A stretch of 41,021 nt of DNA from NCBI GenBank assembly GCA_003132665.1, contig PKYN01000018.1, positions 1 to 41,021 on the forward strand, in the 5' to 3' direction. A model generated the notes under the pieces. It was not told the DNA's origin, ran no database searches, and saw nothing but the letters and a program-made list of their open reading frames with translations. Of the stretch, positions 15,949 through 21,412 are shown one piece after another; positions within the stretch are counted from its first letter, which is position 1, and each line of letters opens with the position of its first letter. Source of the DNA: Actinomycetota bacterium (lineage in GTDB: Bacteria > Actinomycetota > Thermoleophilia > Gaiellales > Gaiellaceae). The translations under genes and the position numbers were made by a program.

Positions 15949-16305
15949 TCATCCGTTCGATCCCTCTCGGGCCACCTCGTCGAGCGCCCTGGCGAACTCG
16001 GCGACCTGCTCGAGCGCGCCCGGCACGAGCCGGTAGAAGGTGAAGGCGCCACGCGGCTCTCGCTCCAGCAGGCCCGCTTGCGCGAGCTGCTTGAGGTGGT
16101 AGGACACCGTCGGCTGCGTCAATCCCAGCTCGGGCACCAGTTTGCAGGCGCAGACGGGCTCGTCCTCGGCACGCAGAGCGATGCTGAGGATGCGTAGCCG
16201 CGTCCGGTCAGCGATCGTTGCCAGGGTGCTCTCCAGCCGGGCGGCCTCGGCCTCGGACAGCGAGTAATGAGTTGGCGCGTCCAGCCTGTCGATCGTTTCG
16301 TTCAT
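15949..16305 (-). CDS. arsR: ArsR-family repressor with CxC metalloid site
   Basis: A 118-residue winged-helix repressor. The DNA-recognition helix is LTQPTVSYHLKQLAQAGLLERE. Just before it lies EPVCACKLV, a Cys-x-Cys pair in helix 3 like the ELCVCDL site of As(III)/Sb(III)-sensing ArsR proteins. Metalloid binding would release DNA and induce the downstream transporters. ATG 16305 is chosen for its GGAG at the right spacing; another ATG lies four codons earlier. Two perfect inverted repeats (16318-16333 and 16349-16364) lie immediately upstream and are its likely operators. Confidence 0.9.
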   Translation of the reverse strand: MNETIDRLDAPTHYSLSEAEAARLESTLATIADRTRLRILSIALRAEDEPVCACKLVPELGLTQPTVSYHLKQLAQAGLLEREPRGAFTFYRLVPGALEQVAEFARALDEVAREGSNG

Positions 16306-16317
16306 GGTGAACTCCAT

Positions 16318-16333
16318 ATAGATGGCGATCTAT
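16318..16333. promoter_or_regulatory. ArsR operator, proximal
   Basis: ATAGAT-GGCG-ATCTAT, a perfect 6-base inverted repeat with a 4-base spacer, 13 bases upstream of the arsR ATG. ArsR boxes of the form ATA-N-TAT near the -10 region are common. Its centre is 31 bases (about three turns) from the second copy. Confidence 0.7.
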
Positions 16334-16348
16334 CTTCGGGGTGAGTAT

Positions 16349-16364
16349 ATAGACAGCGGTCTAT
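16349..16364. promoter_or_regulatory. ArsR operator, distal
   Basis: ATAGAC-AGCG-GTCTAT, a perfect 6-base inverted repeat with a 4-base spacer. It shares ATAGA/TCTAT and a GCG centre with the proximal site. It lies on the same face of the helix, so two dimers could bind side by side. Confidence 0.7.
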
Positions 16365-16484
16365 GTTCCGCAACTCTCCGATCACGGAGGTCCCACTGGC
16401 CGCTAGTCGACAATTACGAATGGGGCAGCTACGAGCCGCAGTTCGGAATCTACGGCGTCGATCGCAAGCACCGCGCAATCGCTT

Positions 16485-16676
16485 TCGACATAGCTCGCCG
16501 TTTACCGTACGCACGGCAACGCGAGCGCCGTCGTCGTCGAGACGCTTGCGCAGCTCGGCTACAAGGACATCGGCGAGTTGCGTGGCGGAATGGCAGCCTC
16601 GGTGGAGAGCGGGCGCACGCTCAAAGCCGCTTCAGGTTACGTGACGTGCGGCCGCGCGAAAGCCACGAAGGCATGA
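16485..16676 (+). pseudogene. Rhodanese C-terminal remnant with stop and lost catalytic Cys
   Basis: One plus-strand frame reads ST-stop-LAVYRTHGNASAVVV, then LAQLGYKDIGELRGGMAASVESG, and ends at TGA 16674-16676. It aligns residue for residue with the end of the rhodanese lipoprotein at 5862-6257 (STKLAVYCAHGRTSAV, LERLGYKNIVELRGGMAEW). Lys has become TAG (16491-16493) and the catalytic Cys has become Arg (CGT 16506). The N-terminal half, including any signal peptide, is absent. It is a dead paralogue, about 64 codons. Confidence 0.75.
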
Positions 16677-16678
16677 AC

Positions 16679-17029
16679 TCACGCTCGCTTGCCGATCAGC
16701 GCGCTCAACTCCTCGAGCTGGTGCTGCATGCTGCCGCAGACCTGCTCGCAGAGCCCGAGGACGCCCTCGTCAACTATCCGGAAGTAGGCGAAGTTCCCCT
16801 GCTGGCGCCGTCCCACGATGCCCGCTTGCAGCAGAACACCGAGGTGCTTGGAGACGTTCTGCTGCGAAGCGCCGGTGGCCTCGACGAGGTCGCCGACGCA
16901 GGCCTCGCCCTCGCGCAACCGGTCGACAAGCGTGATCCGCATTGGCTCAGAGAGCACGCGGAAGCGCGCGGCTATCAGGTCGCTGAGCTCGCCCGGGAGC
17001 GGGTGTGGCAGGCTCATGAAGAACACCAT
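16679..17029 (-). CDS. ArsR-family transcriptional regulator (second)
   Basis: A winged-helix repressor of about 116 residues. It has RFRVLSEPMRITLVDRLREGEACVGDL, then the recognition helix ASQQNVSKHLGVLLQAGIV and the wing RRQQGNFAYFRI. Single Cys residues lie in helix 3 (EACV) and in the C-terminal helix (GLCEQVCGSM), positions used by thiol- or metal-sensing ArsR proteins. ATG 17029 is used; an ATG four codons later and a longer upstream frame also exist, but the longer one lies outside the domain. The rhodanese gene upstream on the same strand suggests cotranscription. Confidence 0.83.
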   Translation of the reverse strand: MVFFMSLPHPLPGELSDLIAARFRVLSEPMRITLVDRLREGEACVGDLVEATGASQQNVSKHLGVLLQAGIVGRRQQGNFAYFRIVDEGVLGLCEQVCGSMQHQLEELSALIGKRA

Positions 17030-17105
17030 TCCAGATCGATCGGGCGGCGCTCGTGCAGAAGGCGATCCGGCAGCGCGGCAGATACCGGTTGTGTGCGTGT
17101 CTGCA

Positions 17106-17447
17106 TCAGATGACCCGGCCGTCTCGTGGATGAAGCGGCAAGCCCGCACGTACCCAACTCACGAGGCCTCCGTCGAGATTCTCGACGTCGTAACCGGCTG
17201 CTCGTAGCGCCCGCGTTGCAGAGCCGCTGCGGCTTCCCGTGCGACAGACGGCGATGATCTTCTTACCCTGCGGAAGCTCTCGCTGGCGCGCCGCCAGCTC
17301 GCGAATCGGGATGTGCAAGGCACCGCGGATCCGGCCGGCTCTCCACTCGCTCGGCTCGCGAACATCGAGCGCAATGGCAGCGTCCATGCGGAGCAGCTCC
17401 GCTGCTTGCGCGGGGTCCAAGCCTTCATGGCGCGAGAAGAGGCTCAT
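17106..17447 (-). CDS. Single-domain cytoplasmic rhodanese
   Basis: A 113-residue sulfurtransferase. It has DPAQAAELLRMDAAIALDVREPSEW, the IRGALHIPIREL segment and the active-site loop AVCRTGSRSGSAT with catalytic Cys about residue 74. The C-terminal LDGGLVSWVRAG helix closes the domain. No signal peptide is seen, so it acts in the cytoplasm, where it could load sulfane sulfur onto TusA or DsrE-type proteins encoded nearby. ATG 17447 has GAGG upstream. The longer open frame upstream is the shadow of osmC, from which it is separated by 7 bases. Confidence 0.9.
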   Translation of the reverse strand: MSLFSRHEGLDPAQAAELLRMDAAIALDVREPSEWRAGRIRGALHIPIRELAARQRELPQGKKIIAVCRTGSRSGSATRALRAAGYDVENLDGGLVSWVRAGLPLHPRDGRVI

Positions 17448-17454
17448 CTCGACC

Positions 17455-17937
17455 TCAAATCGACTCGGCGTATGCCGCGGGATCATCCCGCGACGGGAGA
17501 TCAGCCGTAGCGACCTCGACCTCCAGTGAGACGGGAAGGTCGAGCGAGGCAGTGACGAGACAGGCTTCTTCGGCCTTTTCGGCGAACTCGAGCGCAAGTG
17601 CCTCCTGGCCGGGATCCGTCGTGATCGAGAGTCGCAGCTCGATTCGCCTGAAGCCGAAGCGATCGTCGTCGCGCATGCCGGCGACTCCATCAGCGCTCAC
17701 GTGGAGCCGTCGCAACACCAGGCCCTCGCGCTCCGCGAAGCCCGTCAGCGTGACCGCCAGGCACGAGGCCGCCGCCGCGACGAAGAAATCCTCGGGACTC
17801 CAGACACTCGGTTCGGTCCCCTTGAACACCGGTGGCGGCATGACTTCGACCTCGTGCTTACCCGAGACGCGCGTCACGACCTTTCGGCCTGCGAGCCAAT
17901 CGACCTCGAGCGGGAAATGGAACTCCTTGACCTGCAT
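17455..17937 (-). CDS. OsmC-family protein (second copy)
   Basis: A 160-residue OsmC-fold protein. The first redox Cys lies in FFVAAAASCLAVTLTGFAE (about 59) and the second in KAEEACLVTASLDLPVSLEV (about 125), both in family positions. It differs from the copy at 13037 in having a longer N-terminal strand region. The family reduces organic peroxides with a dithiol; some members act on reactive sulfur. It lies between rhodanese and thioredoxin genes, and thioredoxin could be its reductant. Confidence 0.87.
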   Translation of the reverse strand: MQVKEFHFPLEVDWLAGRKVVTRVSGKHEVEVMPPPVFKGTEPSVWSPEDFFVAAAASCLAVTLTGFAEREGLVLRRLHVSADGVAGMRDDDRFGFRRIELRLSITTDPGQEALALEFAEKAEEACLVTASLDLPVSLEVEVATADLPSRDDPAAYAESI

Positions 17938-17973
17938 ACGACCTCCTGTTCGTTTTCCTTGCGTGTATAAGGC

Positions 17974-18321
17974 TCAGACGACCGGCAGCTCTGCTTCTTC
18001 TTCGGCGAGCAGCTCGTCGAAGAACTTGCCGATCGTCCCCGCCGGGTAGGCGCCGATGAAGCCGTTTACCGGCTCGCCGTTACGGAACACCGCGACGGTC
18101 GGGATGCTCTGGATTCCATACTGGGCGGCGATCGTGCTCTCGCTGTCGACGTCCACCTTCACCAGTTCAAGTCCGTCCGAGCGCTTGGCGACCTCGCTCT
18201 CGATCGCCGGTCCCAGGGCACGGCAGGGAGCGCACCAAGCGGCCCAGAAGTCGACGACGACGGGGAGCTCGTGCGAGCGCTCGATCACGTCGCGCTCGAA
18301 GTTCTCGGCTGTGACATCCAT
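17974..18321 (-). CDS. trxA: Thioredoxin
   Basis: A 115-residue thioredoxin. The active site is FWAAWCAPCRAL, the buried Asp is at VVVDFW, the cis-Pro loop is SIPTVAVFRNGE, and FIGAYPAGTI follows. The reference active site is WCGPC; Ala replaces Gly here, which is common. ATG 18321 is preferred to the TTG two codons upstream, because AGGAG lies 8 bases before it. In this operon it would reduce persulfides or the OsmC protein. Confidence 0.92.
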   Translation of the reverse strand: MDVTAENFERDVIERSHELPVVVDFWAAWCAPCRALGPAIESEVAKRSDGLELVKVDVDSESTIAAQYGIQSIPTVAVFRNGEPVNGFIGAYPAGTIGKFFDELLAEEEAELPVV

Positions 18322-18335
18322 CTTCAAATCTCCTT

Positions 18336-18560
18336 TCAGTGCGAGTGGGCAATCGGCAAGTGCCGACGCGTAGCGATGTGGAAGAGGGTGTAGAGCGGAC
18401 AGAAGCCGACGGCGCTCGTTGCGAGCATGATCGCCGCAAGCGCGAAGAGCACAATGCCGGTGACCGATCCCGCTCCCAGCAGGATCGCTGCGACGATGAG
18501 CACGGGCGCGACCACCAAGGCCCGAAGCCCGCGATCGAGGTTGCTCATATTCCTGTTCAT
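18336..18560 (-). CDS. DUF2892 inner-membrane protein (YgaP-type)
   Basis: A 74-residue membrane protein. It begins MNRNMSNLDRGLRALVVAP, then has two spans (VLIVAAILLGAG and TGIVLFALAAIMLATSAV) and GFCPLYTLF, the DUF2892 signature. In YgaP this domain is joined to a rhodanese, and rhodanese genes lie nearby here. A role in membrane association of sulfur transfer is possible but unproven. It is the first gene of the minus-strand redox operon and faces the divergent glutaredoxin gene. Confidence 0.85.
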   Translation of the reverse strand: MNRNMSNLDRGLRALVVAPVLIVAAILLGAGSVTGIVLFALAAIMLATSAVGFCPLYTLFHIATRRHLPIAHSH

Positions 18561-18607
18561 GTCGATCTCCTTGGTTGGGTATCTACCATTCTACTGCTGT
18601 GTGGTTG

Positions 18608-18613
18608 TATAGT
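18608..18613 (+). promoter_or_regulatory. -10 box for leaderless-looking glutaredoxin transcript
   Basis: TATAGT ends 10 bases before the ATG at 18624, so transcription would start within a few bases of the start codon. No Shine-Dalgarno sequence precedes that ATG. The -35 region is not clear. The 63-base gap also has to hold the divergent promoter for the minus-strand operon. Confidence 0.45.
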
Positions 18614-18623
18614 AGTACCCGAC

Positions 18624-18923
18624 ATGTTGCTTGGCAAACATCCGAAACCGCAGATCCGCCTCTACACCTCCCCTTGGTGCGCTTACTGTAGGAAGGCGAA
18701 GGCGCTGCTCGAGCGCCACGGAATCGCCTATGAGGAGATAGACATCGGTGGTGCCGAGCACTGCTGCCGCCTGCACGAGCTGACGGGCGGCGACAGCGTT
18801 CCGCAGGCGATCGTCGACGGCAAGCCGATTGGCGGCTACGAGGAACTGGCCGGGCTCGTGCGCAGCGGTTCGCTCTTGCCTAACGAGGACAACGGGCCGG
18901 ATAGAGGCGCACCGAAGGGATGA
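18624..18923 (+). CDS. Glutaredoxin
   Basis: A 99-residue glutaredoxin-like protein. The strand RLYTSPWCAYCRKAKALL carries a dithiol CAYC site. IAYEEIDIGG, the cis-Pro loop SVPQAIVDGKPIGGYEEL and a short acidic tail complete the fold. An extra Cys pair (EHCCRLHEL) is unusual. It would reduce disulfides or mixed thiols in the sulfur-handling system. ATG 18624 is set by the fold and a -10 box just upstream; the frame is open further back but without domain. Confidence 0.88.
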   Translation: MLLGKHPKPQIRLYTSPWCAYCRKAKALLERHGIAYEEIDIGGAEHCCRLHELTGGDSVPQAIVDGKPIGGYEELAGLVRSGSLLPNEDNGPDRGAPKG

Positions 18924-18964
18924 ATTGTTGTCGAGTCCCTCTTGCCAATCGTGCAGCTAGACTC

Positions 18965-18980
18965 TTCAATCAGTATTGAA
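18965..18980. promoter_or_regulatory. Inverted-repeat operator upstream of sulfur-locus ArsR (site 1)
   Basis: TTCAAT-CAGT-ATTGAA is a perfect 6-base inverted repeat 45 bases before the ArsR ATG. The layout resembles operators of persulfide-sensing ArsR proteins (SqrR/BigR type). Confidence 0.65.
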
Positions 18981-18982
18981 CA

Positions 18983-19000
18983 GTTCAAGCGTCGTTGAAC
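18983..19000. promoter_or_regulatory. Inverted-repeat operator upstream of sulfur-locus ArsR (site 2)
   Basis: GTTCAA-GCGTCG-TTGAAC is a perfect 6-base inverted repeat sharing TTCAA/TTGAA with site 1. The centres are 19 bases apart, so bound dimers would lie close together on nearly the same face. Confidence 0.65.
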
Positions 19001-19025
19001 GATCAGCGCCTCTCGCCACGCCCAG

Positions 19026-19346
19026 ATGACCCCAGCCAGAACCGATCTCCGTATGTCAGTCGCGCAGCTCGCGGCATTCCGCGCTCTTTCCGATCCGGCG
19101 CGGCTCGCAATCATCGACGAGCTTCGTGCCGGGCCGCTCTGTGGCCGCGACCTGCGCGAGCGACTACAGCTCTCGTCGCCGCTCCTGTCTCACCACCTGC
19201 GTGTACTGCACAAGGCGGGTCTTATCCACTACGCCCGGATCGGGCGCTGCCTGGAGGTGGCGCTTGATTTCGGCGGGTTCGATCGGCTCGAGGCCGTCCT
19301 GCCCAGGCAGGCGCAATCAGAACTGGAGGTTGCAGGTGCCCGATGA
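19026..19346 (+). CDS. ArsR-family repressor of the sulfur-redox locus
   Basis: A 106-residue winged-helix repressor. It has FRALSDPARLAIIDELRAG, a recognition helix LSSPLLSHHLRVLHKAGLI and the wing HYARIGRCLEV. Its only two Cys are Cys39 in helix 3 (PLCGRDL) and Cys75 in the wing. A well-separated Cys pair is the feature used by SqrR/BigR-type sensors of per- or polysulfide, so reactive sulfur is a plausible signal; Cys positions differ somewhat from SqrR. Two inverted repeats lie upstream. The gene overlaps the DsrE2-like gene by 11 bases, so it leads the large operon. Confidence 0.87.
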   Translation: MTPARTDLRMSVAQLAAFRALSDPARLAIIDELRAGPLCGRDLRERLQLSSPLLSHHLRVLHKAGLIHYARIGRCLEVALDFGGFDRLEAVLPRQAQSELEVAGAR

Positions 19347-19908
19347 GCAGAAGCTCGCTCAGGCGAGCGGTTTGTCCGAGGAGGAAGTGCGTCGGATCGT
19401 GCGCGAGGAACTGGAGCGCGACCGCAAGCACGAGCCGGCGGCGAAGAAGGCGGCGATCATCGCCTCGAAGGGCACGCTCGACTGGGCCTATCCGCCGCTG
19501 ATCCTGGCGACGACAGCGGCCGCGTCGGGCATGGACGCCCACGTCTTCTTCACCTTCTACGGCCTGAACATCATCCACAAGGATTTCGAGCGCAAGCTCA
19601 AGGTCTCGCCGGTCGGCAATCCCGACATGCCGATGCCCGTGCCGATGCCGACCCTCGTCACCGCGCTGCCCGGTATGGGGCCGATGGCAACGAAGATGAT
19701 GAAGGCCAAGTTCCGCGGCAAGAACGTCGCCACTATCGGCGAGCTCATCGAGGCGGCCCAGGAGCTTGGCGTGCGCCTGATCGCCTGTCAGATGACGATG
19801 GACGTCTTCGGCTACGTGCAGGAGGACTTCATCGACGGCGTCGAGTTCGGCGGCGCTGCCGCATTCCTCGCCGAGGCGCGCCGGGCTCACGTCACGTTGT
19901 TCGTCTAA
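19336..19908 (+). CDS. DsrE2-like protein (COG2210, DsrE/F/H superfamily)
   Basis: A 190-residue protein with an N-terminal charged helix (EEEVRRIVREELERD) followed by a DsrE-type domain: AAIIASKGTLDWAYPPLILA, then GMDAHVFFTFYGLNII, and LIACQMTMDVFGYV with conserved Cys about 151. A Met/Pro-rich loop (PDMPMPVPMP) precedes GMGPMATKMMK. Relatives (DsrE2/DsrE3A) carry sulfane sulfur and pair with TusA in sulfur oxidisers. GTG 19336 is chosen for GGAGG six bases upstream; it overlaps the end of arsR, implying coupling. Confidence 0.85.
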   Translation: MPDEQKLAQASGLSEEEVRRIVREELERDRKHEPAAKKAAIIASKGTLDWAYPPLILATTAAASGMDAHVFFTFYGLNIIHKDFERKLKVSPVGNPDMPMPVPMPTLVTALPGMGPMATKMMKAKFRGKNVATIGELIEAAQELGVRLIACQMTMDVFGYVQEDFIDGVEFGGAAAFLAEARRAHVTLFV

Positions 19909-19917
19909 GGAGATCAG

Positions 19918-20163
19918 ATGGCCCAGATTCAAGAAGATCAGACCCTCGACGCTCGGGATCTGCTCTGTCCGATGCCGGTCGTGAAGACCTCGAAGGCGAT
20001 GAAGGAACTGGGTCCCGGCCAGGTGCTGAAGATCGTGGCAACCGATCGCGGCGCGATCACCGACCTGCCGGCCTGGGCCGAAACGACCGGAAACGAGGTG
20101 CTTACCTGGCACGAGAAGGACGGCGAGCTCGTCTTCCTGATCAGGAAAGGCGGCGAGGAGTGA
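19918..20163 (+). CDS. tusA: TusA-family sulfur carrier (first copy)
   Basis: An 81-residue TusA/SirA-like protein. The persulfide-carrying Cys is Cys17 in DARDLLCPMPVVKT, the C-P-x-P motif. LGPGQVLKIVATDRGAITDLPAW and a final strand complete the two-layer fold. It would accept sulfur from rhodanese or DsrE-type proteins and pass it on, probably to the Hdr-like complex encoded downstream. AAGGAGAT precedes the ATG nine bases after the previous stop. Confidence 0.93.
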   Translation: MAQIQEDQTLDARDLLCPMPVVKTSKAMKELGPGQVLKIVATDRGAITDLPAWAETTGNEVLTWHEKDGELVFLIRKGGEE

Positions 20164-20194
20164 CCTTCCCTCTCCGCTGCCAAGGGAGTAAGAA

Positions 20195-20227
20195 ATGAAA
20201 GCAACCAACCCCCAAATCAGGAGGTAG
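20195..20227 (+). CDS. Ten-codon leader peptide candidate
   Basis: ATG 20195 is preceded by AAGGGAG at good spacing and opens the frame MKATNPQIRR, which stops at TAG 20225-20227. The last codons (AGG AGG TAG) form the Shine-Dalgarno sequence of the dsrE-like gene. Translation of this peptide would therefore affect access to that ribosome site. It may simply be a by-product of the spacer. Confidence 0.35.
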   Translation: MKATNPQIRR

Positions 20228-20232
20228 CGAAA

Positions 20233-20595
20233 GTGGCTGAGAAACTCGTCATCATGGTCACCCACGGCCCGGAGGATGCGGAGCTCGCAACCATTCCCTT
20301 CGTCATGGCCGGTGCGGCCGTCGCCTCGGATGTGGAGGTCGTCATGGGCTTTCAGGGCGACGGCGTTCGCTTGCTCGTGCCGGGCGCGGCGGAGAAGGTC
20401 GTGGTGCCGGATTTTGCGCCGCTGGCCGGGCTGCTCGACTCTGTCCGCGAGTTCGGTGGCAAGCTGCTCGTCTGCGGTCCCTGCATCAAGAACCGAGACA
20501 TTCCCGCGGAGGGCCTGATCGAGGGCGCCGAAGTCGTCGCCGCCGCGCGCTTCATCGCGGAGATCACCTCGGCAACCAACAGCCTCGTCTACTAG
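20233..20595 (+). CDS. DsrE-family sulfurtransferase
   Basis: A 120-residue DsrE/TusD-like protein. It starts KLVIMVTHGPEDAELATIPFVMA and has VEVVMGFQGDGVRL and the Cys motif LLVCGPCIKNRDI (Cys81, Cys84), with a C-terminal helix. DsrE-type proteins receive sulfur on the Cys after the CGPC-like loop. Its place between two tusA genes supports a relay role. GTG 20233 follows AGGAGG at proper distance. Confidence 0.9.
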   Translation: MAEKLVIMVTHGPEDAELATIPFVMAGAAVASDVEVVMGFQGDGVRLLVPGAAEKVVVPDFAPLAGLLDSVREFGGKLLVCGPCIKNRDIPAEGLIEGAEVVAAARFIAEITSATNSLVY

Positions 20596-20640
20596 AGAAG
20601 AGTTGGAGCGGCGCGGCGCCGCCCGAAAGGAGAACCGAAC

Positions 20641-20904
20641 ATGAGTGCAACAGATAGCGCCGATCTCGCCGGGCTGGCGCCCGACAAGGTTGTGGATGCC
20701 CGCGGCGTCGCCTGTCCGGGCCCGCTGCTCGAAGCCAAGAAGGGGCTCGTCGGCGTCGGAGTCGGAAACGTGCTCGAGATCTGGTCGAGCGACCCGCAGA
20801 CCAAGGCTGACGTCGGCGCCTGGGCCGGGAAGGTCGGGCACGAGTTCCTCGGCTCGCTTCCGGCCGACGGCTACGACCGCGTGTTCATTCGCCGGGCGAA
20901 GTGA
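20641..20904 (+). CDS. tusA: TusA-family sulfur carrier (second copy)
   Basis: An 87-residue TusA-like protein. The active Cys is Cys25 in DARGVACPGPLLEAKKG. VGVGNVLEIWSSDPQTKADV and the final GYDRVFIRR strand complete the fold. It has a longer N-terminus than the first copy. The CPGP motif and LLEAKK match TusA proteins found with Hdr-like clusters, but the two copies may serve different partners. AAAGGAG precedes the ATG. Confidence 0.92.
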   Translation: MSATDSADLAGLAPDKVVDARGVACPGPLLEAKKGLVGVGVGNVLEIWSSDPQTKADVGAWAGKVGHEFLGSLPADGYDRVFIRRAK

Positions 20905-20984
20905 GGCTGTCGAGCCGAGCGGAGAACAGGCCGTGACGTTGTACCGACGCTCGCTCGAGTGCGTGCGAGATGGTGATGTGACCG

Positions 20985-21410
20985 ATGACGAACGTTGAAG
21001 AGACGATCCGAGAAGCAGGGCCGAGGATCCTGGTCTTCTCGACCGACATCTCCGGCCCGGGTATCGACTTCGCGGGGAGTCTGCACCTGCACTACTCGCC
21101 GGAGGTCGATGTCATCAGCATGCCGTGCACGAGCGGAATCAAGCCGGCCTGGGTCCTCCACGCACTCCAGCGGGGATTCGACGGCGTCTTCATCGCCGCG
21201 GACGGCGAGGAGTGCGCGTACCTGCCGGATTGCGCCCAGCGGGCGTCGCGGATCGCCGCCGACGCCCAGGCGCTTCTGACGCAGAACGGATACGAGCCGC
21301 AGCGGCTGAAGATGGCCGCGATCTGCTCGGTCTGTGCCGAGCACTTCATCAGGTACATGCATGACTTCTCGGCCACGTTGGCCGAGCTGGGCTCGACGGG
21401 GAGTGGATAG
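20985..21410 (+). CDS. MvhD-like iron-sulfur electron-transfer protein
   Basis: A 141-residue protein of the MvhD/FlpD family, which carries a 2Fe-2S cluster and passes electrons to HdrA. It keeps the order MPCTSGIKPAWVLHALQRGFDGVFIA, then GEECAYLPDCAQRA and the C-terminal AAICSVCAEHF. The N-terminal Cys usual in the family is missing (FSTDISG), so cluster ligation may differ. It lies 3 bases before the HdrA-GltD gene, the same pairing as in Mvh-Hdr and Flox-Hdr complexes. In this locus it would link NAD(P)H or another donor to HdrA. Confidence 0.8.
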   Translation: MTNVEETIREAGPRILVFSTDISGPGIDFAGSLHLHYSPEVDVISMPCTSGIKPAWVLHALQRGFDGVFIAADGEECAYLPDCAQRASRIAADAQALLTQNGYEPQRLKMAAICSVCAEHFIRYMHDFSATLAELGSTGSG

Positions 21411-21412
21411 CG

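Noticed and set aside
16322-17113. 263-codon plus-strand frame over the second ArsR
   Set aside because: It is low-complexity and antisense to a convincing ArsR. The real signal on this strand is the rhodanese remnant in a different frame.
19222-20841. 539-codon open frame on the minus strand
   Set aside because: It is antisense to arsR, dsrE2, tusA and dsrE, which have clear motifs and ribosome sites; the antisense protein is His/Asp/Arg-rich without any domain.
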